From the NCBI RefSeq assembly GCF_003610375.1, contig NZ_RAPZ01000010.1:346161-410160 (forward strand): DNA of 64,000 nucleotides. Direction: 5' to 3'. The notes beneath the pieces were generated by a model. It was not told the origin of the DNA. It made no database searches and was given only the letters and a program-made list of their open reading frames with translations. Both the position numbers and the translations under genes were made by a program. This document shows positions 56,956-64,000 of this stretch, one piece after another; position 1 is the stretch's first letter, and each line of letters begins with the position of its first letter. Source of the stretch: Sphingomonas sp. PP-CC-1A-547. Lineage in GTDB: Bacteria; Pseudomonadota; Alphaproteobacteria; Sphingomonadales; Sphingomonadaceae.

Positions 56956-58808
56956 CCCCACAATTCCTCGACGAACTCCGCGCCCGCACCTCGCTCTCGG
57001 CGCTGGTCGGCAAGACCACCAAGCTCACCAAGGCCGGGCGCGAGCACAAGGGCTGCTGCCCGTTCCACAACGAGAAGACGCCCAGCTTCTACGTCAACGA
57101 CGACAAGGGCTTCTACCACTGCTTCGGCTGCTCCGCGCACGGCGACGCGATCAAGTGGATGACCGACCAGCGCGGCCTCCCCTTCATGGACGCGGTCAAG
57201 GAGCTCGCGCAGGCCGCCGGGATGGACATGCCCGCGATGGACCGCCAGTCCGCCGCCAAGGCCGAGCGCGCCAAGGGCCTGCACGAGGTCATGTCGGACG
57301 CCGCCGACTGGTTCGTCGAGCAACTGGGCGGCCTCCCCGGCACCGAAGCCCGCGCGCTCCTCGACCGCCGCGGGATCAGGCCCGAAACGGCGCGCGCGTT
57401 CGGCATGGGGTTCGCCCCTGACAGCCGCGGCAAGCTCAAGACCGCGCTGAAGGACTATGGCGACCCGATGCTGGTCGAATCCGGCATGCTGATCTCGGTG
57501 GAGGGCAAGGACCCGTACGACCGGTTCCGCGGGCGCCTGATGATCCCGATCCGCGACCCCCGCGGGCGAACGATCGCGTTCGGCGGGCGCGTGCTCGACG
57601 GTGGCGAGCCGAAATACCTCAACTCCCCCGACACCCCGCTCTTCGACAAGGGCCGCACGCTCTACAATCTCGACAAGGCCGCCCCCGCTTCGCGCAAGTC
57701 GGGCCGCGTGCTCGTGGTCGAGGGCTATATGGACGTCATCGCGCTCGCGCAGGCCGGCTTCGGCGAAGCGGTCGCCCCGCTCGGCACGGCATTGACCGAA
57801 GCGCAGCTCGAACGACTGTGGCGAATGGTCGACGTGCCCCTGCTCTGCTTCGACGGCGACGGCGCCGGCCAGAAGGCATCGCTCCGGGCCGCCCACCGCG
57901 CGCTCCCGCTACTGGCGCCCGGCCGCAGCCTCGCCTTCGTCACGCTCCCGCAAGGCCAGGACCCCGACGATCTCGTCCGCTCGGGCGGCCCCGCCGCGTT
58001 CGAAACACTCCTCAAATCCCCCGAACAGCTCGTCGACCGGCTCTGGGCCTCCGAAGTCGCCGCCGAGGCGCTCGACACCCCCGAACAGCGCGCCGGCCTC
58101 AAGCGACGTCTCCACGAACTCGCGGAAGGCATCGCCGCCCCCTCGGTGAAGCAGCAATACCATTCCGAGTTCAAGAACCGCTTCTACGAGCATTTCAAAC
58201 CCGTCCGCGCCCCCTTCGTCCCTCGCGGCGAGCGCCCGAAAGGCGGCTGGAAGCCCCCCACCGCGCCCGTCACCGAAGACGCAAAGGCCTTCCTCGCCAC
58301 CGGCATCGACCGCGTCTTGGCCAAGGCGGTGCTCGCCGGCCTGATCCGCCACCCGGTCGAGATCGCGCGCCACATGGAGGTGCTCGGCTCCCTCCAAATG
58401 ATCGACGGCGCGCTCGGTCGTTTGTTCGAAGCCGTCGTAGATGTTGCACTTGAGGACCAGAAGCTTGATAGCGGGCGCTTGCTCACCATATTGGCGAGGT
58501 CCGGTTTCAATTCAGTCGCGAGTGACCTGTTGAGAGCCGATACGATGCCCTACTCGTTCACGCAGACCACGGCCGATCCAGCCCGCGTCCGTGCCGACCT
58601 CGACGAGGCGATCGCGATCATGGTCGCCCGCCCTGAGGTAGACGCGGCACTCAAGCAGGCGACCGCGGCGATGCAGACGCACTTCACCGAAGATGCGTTC
58701 GAACGACAAGTGGCTATGGTAAGAGAGAAACAGGCGTTGGAAGTCCGACTTGCAAATCTTGTACAGTCGAACGAAGACGCCCGAGCGTTGGGTACCGAGG
58801 GCGATTGA
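56946..58808 (+). CDS. dnaG: DNA primase
   Basis: This enzyme makes RNA primers at the replication fork. The 620-residue protein has the CHC2 zinc ribbon (C38, H41, C59, C62 in [13 protein letters not shown] and FYHCFGC), the RNA-polymerase basic patch, the Toprim domain ([15 protein letters not shown] near 256 and CFDGDGAG near 300) and a helical C-terminal DnaB-binding region. Codon usage turns visibly AT-richer at about residues 495-538 and 583-617, unlike the rest. The ATG at 56946 lies inside the end of the DUF559 gene, and its stop overlaps rpoD (TGATG). Confidence 0.97.
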   Translation: MALTPQFLDELRARTSLSALVGKTTKLTKAGREHKGCCPFHNEKTPSFYVNDDKGFYHCFGCSAHGDAIKWMTDQRGLPFMDAVKELAQAAGMDMPAMDRQSAAKAERAKGLHEVMSDAADWFVEQLGGLPGTEARALLDRRGIRPETARAFGMGFAPDSRGKLKTALKDYGDPMLVESGMLISVEGKDPYDRFRGRLMIPIRDPRGRTIAFGGRVLDGGEPKYLNSPDTPLFDKGRTLYNLDKAAPASRKSGRVLVVEGYMDVIALAQAGFGEAVAPLGTALTEAQLERLWRMVDVPLLCFDGDGAGQKASLRAAHRALPLLAPGRSLAFVTLPQGQDPDDLVRSGGPAAFETLLKSPEQLVDRLWASEVAAEALDTPEQRAGLKRRLHELAEGIAAPSVKQQYHSEFKNRFYEHFKPVRAPFVPRGERPKGGWKPPTAPVTEDAKAFLATGIDRVLAKAVLAGLIRHPVEIARHMEVLGSLQMIDGALGRLFEAVVDVALEDQKLDSGRLLTILARSGFNSVASDLLRADTMPYSFTQTTADPARVRADLDEAIAIMVARPEVDAALKQATAAMQTHFTEDAFERQVAMVREKQALEVRLANLVQSNEDARALGTEGD

Positions 58809-60835
58809 TGGCTAAGGCGAACATGGCGGAACCCGCCGAGACGAACGAAACCGGCGATGCGCCGCTGATCGACATGAACGATGCGTCAATCAAGAAGGTC
58901 ATCGCGCGCGCCAAGAAGCGCGGCTACATCACCTATGAGCAGCTCAACGAAGCGCTGCCGCAGGGCGAGATGTCGTCCGACCAGATCGAGGACATCAGCG
59001 CTGCGCTGAGCGAGATGGGCATCAACATCGTCGAGAACGACGAAGCCGGCGAGGACGGCGAGACCGAGCCCGCCAAGGACGACGAGGACGAGCCGGAGGC
59101 TGCCGACGCGGATGCCGACACAGGCCCCGCGATCGAGAAGAAGAAAGAGACCATCGATCGCACCGACGATCCGGTCCGCATGTACCTGCGCGAGATGGGC
59201 GCGGTCGAGCTGCTCAGCCGCGAGGGCGAGATCGCGATCGCCAAGCGGATCGAGGCGGGTCGCGACACGATGATCCTCGGCCTGTGCGAATCGCCGATCA
59301 CCTTCAACGCGATCATCGACTGGTCGACCGCGCTGAACGAGGGCACGATGCAGCTGCGCGAGATCATGGATCTCGACGCGATGCTGTCGAAGGACCCCGC
59401 GCCGGAAGCGATGGCCGAGGACGGCGAAGCCGACGACGGCGAGATCAGCGAGAAGAACGCCGGCCCCTCGTTCAAGGAAGAGGCCGAGCCCGAAGAGCCG
59501 TCCGCCGACGAGGACGAGGACGGCGAGCGCCGGGCCCCGCGCGCATCGGACGACGAGGAGGAGGACAACACCCTCAGCCTCGCGCAGATGGAGGAACAGC
59601 TCAAGCCGATCGCGCTCGAGCGGTTCGCCAGCATCACCGCGCTCTACAAGAAGTTCAGCAAGATCCAGCAAGCCCGCGTCGACGCGATGGGCATCGGCGG
59701 CGATTTCTCCGCCGCCGACGAGCGGAAATACCAGAAGCTGCGCGAGGAACTCACGGCAGAGGTCGAGAGCGTCCAGTTCCACAACGCCAAGATCGAATAT
59801 CTGGTCGATCAGCTCTATGCCTATAACCGTCGCCTGACCGCGCTGGGCGGCCAGATGCTGCGCCTCGCCGAGCGCCACAAGGTGCCGCGCAAGGACTTCC
59901 TCGATCGCTATATCGGTCACGAGATCGACGAGAACTGGCTGGCGACGGTTAACAAGGTCGACAAGAAGTGGACTGCGTTCGTCGCTAACGAGGGCGAGGC
60001 GGTCGAGCGCATCCGCGCCGAGATCGCCGACATCACGCAGCAGACCGGCATGGCGCTCACCGAGTTCCGCCGGATCGTCAACATGGTCCAGAAGGGCGAG
60101 CGCGAGGCGCGGATCGCCAAGAAGGAGATGGTCGAGGCGAACCTGCGGCTGGTGATCTCGATCGCCAAGAAATACACGAACCGCGGCCTGCAGTTCCTGG
60201 ATCTCATCCAGGAGGGCAATATCGGCCTGATGAAGGCGGTCGACAAGTTCGAGTATCGCCGCGGCTACAAGTTCAGCACCTATGCGACGTGGTGGATCCG
60301 CCAGGCGATCACCCGCTCGATCGCCGACCAGGCGCGGACCATCCGCATCCCGGTCCACATGATCGAGACGATCAACAAGCTGGTCCGCACCAGCCGCCAG
60401 TTCCTCCACGAGCAGGGCCGCGAACCGACTCCGGAGGAGATGGCCGAGCGCCTTTCCATGCCGCTGGAAAAGGTCCGCAAGGTGATGAAGATCGCCAAGG
60501 AGCCGATCAGCCTCGAAACGCCGATCGGCGACGAGGAGGATTCGCATCTCGGCGACTTCATCGAGGACAAGAACGCGATCATCCCGGTGGATGCCGCGAT
60601 CCAGGCGAACCTCAAGGAGACGGTCACGCGGGTGCTGGCGTCGCTCACCCCGCGCGAAGAGCGCGTGCTGCGCATGCGCTTCGGCATCGGCATGAACACC
60701 GACCACACGCTCGAGGAAGTCGGCCAGCAGTTCTCGGTGACCCGCGAGCGCATCCGCCAGATCGAGGCTAAGGCGCTGCGGAAGCTGAAGCATCCGAGCC
60801 GGTCACGGAAGATGCGGAGCTTCCTCGACCAGTAA
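58808..60835 (+). CDS. rpoD: Primary sigma factor (sigma-70)
   Basis: This factor directs RNA polymerase to housekeeping promoters. The 675-residue protein has region 1.1 (INEALPQ-like [23 protein letters not shown]), region 1.2 ([20 protein letters not shown]), a long acidic non-conserved region ([18 protein letters not shown] and DEDEDGERR), region 2 ([20 protein letters not shown] and [19 protein letters not shown]), region 3 and the region 4 helix-turn-helix ([20 protein letters not shown]). The ATG at 58808 overlaps the dnaG stop. A strong terminator follows. The macromolecular synthesis order dnaG-rpoD is conserved. Confidence 0.98.
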   Translation: MAKANMAEPAETNETGDAPLIDMNDASIKKVIARAKKRGYITYEQLNEALPQGEMSSDQIEDISAALSEMGINIVENDEAGEDGETEPAKDDEDEPEAADADADTGPAIEKKKETIDRTDDPVRMYLREMGAVELLSREGEIAIAKRIEAGRDTMILGLCESPITFNAIIDWSTALNEGTMQLREIMDLDAMLSKDPAPEAMAEDGEADDGEISEKNAGPSFKEEAEPEEPSADEDEDGERRAPRASDDEEEDNTLSLAQMEEQLKPIALERFASITALYKKFSKIQQARVDAMGIGGDFSAADERKYQKLREELTAEVESVQFHNAKIEYLVDQLYAYNRRLTALGGQMLRLAERHKVPRKDFLDRYIGHEIDENWLATVNKVDKKWTAFVANEGEAVERIRAEIADITQQTGMALTEFRRIVNMVQKGEREARIAKKEMVEANLRLVISIAKKYTNRGLQFLDLIQEGNIGLMKAVDKFEYRRGYKFSTYATWWIRQAITRSIADQARTIRIPVHMIETINKLVRTSRQFLHEQGREPTPEEMAERLSMPLEKVRKVMKIAKEPISLETPIGDEEDSHLGDFIEDKNAIIPVDAAIQANLKETVTRVLASLTPREERVLRMRFGIGMNTDHTLEEVGQQFSVTRERIRQIEAKALRKLKHPSRSRKMRSFLDQ

Positions 60836-60865
60836 GCGGTTGAGGAATTTCTAATCGAACGAACG

Positions 60866-60900
60866 GGCCGCAGTGGAGACACTGCGGCCTTTCTCGTTTT
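60866..60900 (+). terminator. Rho-independent terminator after rpoD
   Basis: GGCCGCAGTG (60866-60875) pairs perfectly with CACTGCGGCC (60880-60889) over a GAGA loop and is followed by TTTCTCGTTTT. Confidence 0.92.
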
Positions 60901-60916
60901 GCATACTAGAATATTA

Positions 60917-61498
60917 TCACAGCTTATTTTCGACCGGCTTTGGAGGCCATAACGATGCGGCTGGATCGGCAATATTCTGCTCTGGTGCAGCAGATCCAGT
61001 TAGTTGCTTCAATGTCGCCTGGCGCTGCAGAGAGCGCATTTCACGATCCTGTGCCAACGCATTCGGAAAGTATGTGCGAGCGAAGTCATCTAACCGTAGG
61101 GTATCTGCAATACCCAAATCCTGCGCCATTTCCCTCAGCAGCTTTCGTACGCGCTTATCAACTAAATGATTTTGCATTGGAACAATACCAAAAGCCTGAA
61201 ACAATTCCGCCCAAGCTTCGCGTACCGGCACCGATTTGTTAAAAGCTACATCTATGGAATTTAGCGCCCGCACTGTATCCTCGGACGCTAACTCCGCTCT
61301 ACCCTGCATTAGCAAGGCGAATACGTTTAGTTTGAAGCGCCGAGACTCCATTTCGTTGTCCCCCTGCCTCCGGAGGATTTCTGCGATCCTCGCCGCGGAT
61401 ACTGGTGCTCGCCATGTCGCAACCGCGGCAGCGATCGCAGCCACAGCGCTCAAAAACGCCGCAAGAACGGCAGGATTTGTCCATGTGTCTAGGCTCAT
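60917..61498 (-). CDS. Membrane-anchored hypothetical protein (DUF6680-like)
   Basis: The 193-residue protein has one N-terminal membrane helix (about 10-29, [19 protein letters not shown]) and a helical cytoplasmic body with [35 protein letters not shown] and [12 protein letters not shown], ending in a Pro-rich tail. This agrees with the DUF6680 pattern as I recall it; no function is known for that group. Its ATG overlaps the stop of the upstream small gene (ATGA), so the two form a coupled pair. The pair is more AT-rich than its neighbours, suggesting acquisition by transfer. Confidence 0.65.
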   Translation of the reverse strand: MSLDTWTNPAVLAAFLSAVAAIAAAVATWRAPVSAARIAEILRRQGDNEMESRRFKLNVFALLMQGRAELASEDTVRALNSIDVAFNKSVPVREAWAELFQAFGIVPMQNHLVDKRVRKLLREMAQDLGIADTLRLDDFARTYFPNALAQDREMRSLQRQATLKQLTGSAAPEQNIADPAASLWPPKPVENKL

Positions 61499-61854
61499 TC
61501 AACCGCCCCCAGTTCACGGAGCTTTACCAAACGCAAGTTTACGGGCCCGAGCGGCGTTTCCAATTTTACGAAATCAAGAGCAAAAGTATTCGGTGAAAAT
61601 TCAAGAACGACTTCGTATTTTATACCGGCAGGTCCCGCCGAGGCACCCTGAATAACCGTACCGCCAGCGGGAACCGAAACAGTCACTGTGCCAGCCAAAG
61701 AACCATCATTCTGGGTTTCATAGGTGCCGTCGAATTTTACTCCTAGCGGATCAGCTCCAGCTATCGCCCCATCGGCGAATATGAACAAAGCAAACCCCTG
61801 ACCTTCGCTTCCGCTCATGTATCCGGAGTAGAAACCCTCCCACGATATTGACAT
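61495..61854 (-). CDS. Hypothetical beta-rich protein (GrlR-like by pattern)
   Basis: The 119-residue protein starts at an ATG with GGGGAG seven bases upstream. The sequence GFALFIFADGAIAGADPLGV and KFDGTYETQNDGSLAGTVTV follows the alternating pattern of small calycin-like beta-barrels such as the GrlR family, in which a GADP/GGDS step and a Gx-Gx-Y strand recur. That similarity is by eye and weak. It is the first gene of a coupled two-gene, lower-GC cassette facing rpoD. No enzyme motif is visible. Confidence 0.5.
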   Translation of the reverse strand: MSISWEGFYSGYMSGSEGQGFALFIFADGAIAGADPLGVKFDGTYETQNDGSLAGTVTVSVPAGGTVIQGASAGPAGIKYEVVLEFSPNTFALDFVKLETPLGPVNLRLVKLRELGAVE

Positions 61855-62031
61855 ATAAATGCTCCCCTCGACTAACTTACTCTAACAAGACAGAAACAAA
61901 AATAGTATTCCCTTATTGTTTTCTCGCTTGGCAATCGCGCAACGATAGAAATCACGATGGTTTGAACGCTCCAGTCTGGCGGAGATTGACTGAGCGATTT
62001 GCTATGAACCGTAGGTCGTCGGCATTGTTAG

Positions 62032-62156
62032 ATCCTCCCCCGCCAGGGGGAGGTGGCGCCGAAGGCGACGGAGGGGGAGGGCACGGAACAGAGGTTACTC
62101 CTTACCTCCCCCTCCGTCTGGCAAGTGCCAGCCCCCTTCTCCTAGCGGGGGAGGAA
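62032..62156. repeat. Bipartite inverted repeat, ATCCTCCCCCGCCAGGGGG family
   Basis: Related to 20077-20200: ATCCTCCCCCGCCAGGGGG at the left, CTAGCGGGGGAGGAAT at the right, and an inner GGAGGGGGAGG / CCTCCCCCTCC pair. It borders the lower-GC cassette. Confidence 0.85.
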
Positions 62157-62197
62157 TTACGGTCGAACCCGATCGACAATCCCTCTAAACCCCCGCC

Positions 62198-62737
62198 ATG
62201 CCCCGCGTAATCCTGTTCAACAAACCGTACGACGTGCTCAGCCAGTTCACCGACGTGAACAGTCCGACCCCGCGCGCGACGCTGTCGCAGTTCGTCGATG
62301 TGCCGGGCGTCTATCCGGCGGGGCGGCTCGACCGCGATAGCGAAGGGCTGTTGCTGCTGACCGACGACGGTCGCCTCCAGGCGCGGATCGCGGACCCGAA
62401 GTTCAAGCTGGCCAAGACCTATCTCGTGCAGGTCGAGGGCGATGTCAGCGAGGACGCGCTCGATCGGTTGCGGGGCGGCGTCCTGCTGAAGGACGGCCTT
62501 GCCCGCGCCGACGTCGAGCGGATCGCCGCGCCCGACCTCTGGCCGCGCGTCCCGCCGATCCGGGTCCGCGCGAGCATCCCCGATTGCTGGCTGAAGATAA
62601 CGATCCGCGAAGGCCGCAACCGCCAAGTCCGCCGCATGACCGCCGCGATCGACCACCCCACGCTGCGGCTGGTCCGGTGGAGCATCGGCGACTGGACCGT
62701 GGCGGGTCTGGCGCCGGGAACGTGGCGCGACGCCTGA
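62198..62737 (+). CDS. RsuA/RluB/E/F-family pseudouridine synthase (RluE-like)
   Basis: This 179-residue enzyme isomerises a uridine in ribosomal RNA to pseudouridine. It starts directly in the catalytic domain ([15 protein letters not shown]) and lacks the S4 RNA-binding domain, which is typical of RluE rather than RsuA or RluB. The catalytic aspartate is in [19 protein letters not shown], and the [11 protein letters not shown] and [23 protein letters not shown] motifs follow. RluE targets U2457 of 23S rRNA in E. coli; that exact target is inferred here. The gene stands alone. Confidence 0.92.
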   Translation: MPRVILFNKPYDVLSQFTDVNSPTPRATLSQFVDVPGVYPAGRLDRDSEGLLLLTDDGRLQARIADPKFKLAKTYLVQVEGDVSEDALDRLRGGVLLKDGLARADVERIAAPDLWPRVPPIRVRASIPDCWLKITIREGRNRQVRRMTAAIDHPTLRLVRWSIGDWTVAGLAPGTWRDA

Positions 62738-62856
62738 GGGGCGCTTGAGGCGGGCTCACGGGTGCCTGCAGGTACCTGAGGCGCGGGCGCTCATAATGTA
62801 CGCCCATCAGCTGCGCAGCGTTGGTGATTACAAACGGAAGGCCTCCCCACCCACGC

Positions 62857-62938
62857 CGTCATCCTGACGAAAGTCAGGACCCAGAGCCAAGCAGCGCGGC
62901 GTTCGTGATCCTGGGTCCTGACGCTCGTCAGGATGACG
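62857..62938. repeat. Inverted repeat with CGTCATCCTGACG arms
   Basis: CGTCATCCTGACGAAAGTCA and CTGACGCTCGTCAGGATGACG face each other, with CCCAG and CTGGG inside. Its outer ends resemble the GTCATCCCCGCGG family. Confidence 0.85.
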
Positions 62939-62950
62939 GAGAAGGGCATG

Positions 62951-63040
62951 TTCACGCAAAGGCGCTAAGGCGCGGAGAGAAGCAGCTTATTTAGCGCACT
63001 TGCCCGGTCTTCTCTTCGCGCCTTAGCGCCTTCGCGTGAA
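62951..63040. repeat. Inverted repeat with TTCACGCAAAGGCGCTAAGG arms
   Basis: TTCACGCAAAGGCGCTAAGG at the left is inverted as CCTTAGCGCCTTCGCGTGAA at the right, with GAGAGAAG / CTTCTCTTC inside. It is distinct from the other families. Confidence 0.85.
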
Positions 63041-63159
63041 TCCATTCCTTGAGCTACGCTCCGTGGCGCAATGTGATCATAAGTCCCGAGGATAGGGTTC
63101 CCCGCCCGCGAGGGGAGTGCGTTGCGTGACGCGCCGAAATCGCATGGTGGCACGACGAA

Positions 63160-63198
63160 AACTCCCTCCCCTTCAGGGGAGGGTCGGGGTGAGGCATG
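63160..63198. repeat. Single CCCTCCCCTTCAGGGGAGGG hairpin arm
   Basis: CCCTCCCCTTCAGGGGAGGG folds on itself and is followed by TCGGGGTGAGGC, resembling one arm of the 4330-4450 family. Confidence 0.65.
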
Positions 63199-63274
63199 CC
63201 CACGCGAGCGCGCTCAGCGTGGCAAAGCCCCTCACGCCTCAAACGAGCAGCTATCCCAATCCGCCAGCAAGACG

Positions 63275-63330
63275 TGTTTCCCCGCGAAGGCGGGGACCCA
63301 GACTGGGCTCCCGCCTTCGCGGGAGAACAA
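63275..63330. repeat. Bipartite inverted repeat, CCCGCGAAGGCGGG family
   Basis: TGTTTCCCCGCGAAGGCGGG and CTCCCGCCTTCGCGGGAGAAC arms around CCCAGACTGGG. The order of arms is reversed relative to 1621-1678. Confidence 0.85.
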
Positions 63331-63662
63331 GGAAGCGGGCGCGCAAGAACAAGGACGCGGAAGTCGGCCTGCGAAGGAACGCGCGCGCCTGTCCGACCCG
63401 ACAACCACCTCCGACGCCCAGGGCGGAGAGATCGCAGACACCACGGCCGCCGCTGGCCGACGTGCCAATCCGCTGTCCTACACGCGCCTCGGAGCGCACC
63501 CTCAGCGGATGCCCAACCCCGCCCCTATCCCGCATGCATCACCTCGGCCCAGAACACCCCTATCGACCCCCATATCGGGCGATGTGCAGAACGCTGTGAG
63601 ACTGTGAACTTCGTGCACTTCCGCACTGCAGCATCGGCGCAAGACACTGATTTCAGGCGCAC

Positions 63663-63700
63663 AACGAAAAAGGGCGCGGGGACCATCGCCCCCGCGCCCT
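63663..63700 (-). terminator. Rho-independent terminator of rplS
   Basis: AGGGCGCGGGG (63671-63681) pairs with CCCCGCGCCCT (63690-63700); on the minus strand the stem is followed by TTTTCGTT. It lies 23 bases past the rplS stop. Confidence 0.9.
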
Positions 63701-63723
63701 TCTCCAACTCCAGCAGGCTCCGA

Positions 63724-64000
63724 TTACTCGGCGGCTGCGGTGCCCTTGGCAGGGCGCATGTCGCGACGCTCGGCGATACGTGCTGCCTTGCCGGTACGGC
63801 CACGCAGGTAATACAGCTTGGCGCGACGCACGGCGCCCTTGCGGACGACTTCGATCGAATCGACGTTCGGCGAGTAGAGCGGGAAGACGCGCTCGACGCC
63901 TTCGCCGAAGCTCATCTTACGCACGGTGAAGTTCGAGCCCATGCCCTTGTTCGAGCGCGCGATGCACACGCCCTCGTAGTTCTGAATACGCGTGCGCTCG
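63724..64000 (-). CDS. rplS: 50S ribosomal protein L19 (5' end outside the window)
   Basis: The frame is open to the right edge and its first visible residues are [20 protein letters not shown], an internal part of L19, so the N-terminus is missing. The rest ([53 protein letters not shown]) is the conserved L19 core that contacts 16S rRNA at the subunit interface. The C-terminal tail ([15 protein letters not shown]) is a normal alphaproteobacterial extension. A terminator follows directly. Confidence 0.97.
   Translation of the reverse strand, partial: ERTRIQNYEGVCIARSNKGMGSNFTVRKMSFGEGVERVFPLYSPNVDSIEVVRKGAVRRAKLYYLRGRTGKAARIAERRDMRPAKGTAAAE

Larger units (their letters stand above)
62738..63660. 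other. Gene-free stretch of about 0.9 kb with several repeats
   Basis: No convincing gene is visible. Two overlapping open frames at 63117-63607 read through GC-rich repeats and have low-complexity, Arg/Pro-rich translations without a ribosome site. At least four repeat elements are present (62857-62938, 62951-63040, 63160-63198 and 63275-63330). Confidence 0.65.

Noticed and set aside
63117..63607. Two overlapping open frames of about 160 codons
   Set aside because: They cover repeat elements, have low-complexity Arg/Pro-rich products and no ribosome site; they reflect high GC content.

Overview
The window looks like chromosome from a high-GC alphaproteobacterium of the Sphingomonas group. 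The evidence is the housekeeping set (radA, rarA, carA/carB, greA, dnaG-rpoD, eno-ftsB, rplS), a large TonB-dependent receptor with an N-terminal extension, sphingomonad-type small proteins (DUF4170, DUF2218, glycine-zipper protein), and many dispersed GC-rich palindromic repeats. There is no prophage, transposase, integrase or CRISPR array.

Layout. 1-7264: cvpA fragment, a CxxCxxCC protein, radA, a GT4 glycosyltransferase, a padR-DUF2218 pair, rarA and an MmcQ/YjbR protein, followed by an RNase H-like predicted nuclease and tRNA-Thr(UGU) at 8165-8240. 8413-37255: one sugar-use locus. 37307-49300: small stress/envelope proteins, an S9 peptidase, an MFS exporter, a DUF885 lipoprotein, an alpha/beta hydrolase, ftsB, eno and a stack of YqjD/YqjE-like membrane proteins. 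49696-55799: a minus-strand run carA - small ORF - carB - greA - rhomboid protease. 55940-60835: yqeY-like gene, DUF559 protein, dnaG, rpoD with a terminator. 60917-61854: a lower-GC two-gene cassette. 62198-64000: an RluE-type pseudouridine synthase, a gene-free repeat-rich stretch, and the 5'-truncated rplS.

The centre of interest is 8413-37255, read here as a complete pathway for N-glycans or glyco-asparagine. A TonB-dependent receptor would import the glycan. Exo-enzymes for every bond of a complex, probably plant-type N-glycan follow: beta-galactosidase GH2, beta-hexosaminidase GH20, beta-mannosidase GH2, a GH3 of beta-xylosidase type, alpha-1,6-mannosidase GH125, alpha-mannosidase GH92 and alpha-fucosidase GH29. 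A glycosylasparaginase would cut the last GlcNAc-Asn bond. GlcNAc would then enter through a PTS (EIIA-HPr-EI fusion plus NagE), be deacetylated by NagA and be deaminated by a SIS-type NagB-II. A GntR/UTRA repressor lies in the middle. Genes overlap by 1-4 bases in two long plus-strand runs, 11683-20069 and 24140-37255. At least five of the secreted enzymes carry twin-arginine-like leaders.

The other striking theme is bipartite palindromic repeats of about 50-135 bp, in several families. Most sit between genes. One lies in frame inside carA, and another forms the C-terminal tail of a DUF559 protein that runs into dnaG. Functions are inferred from motifs read by eye; no database search was possible.
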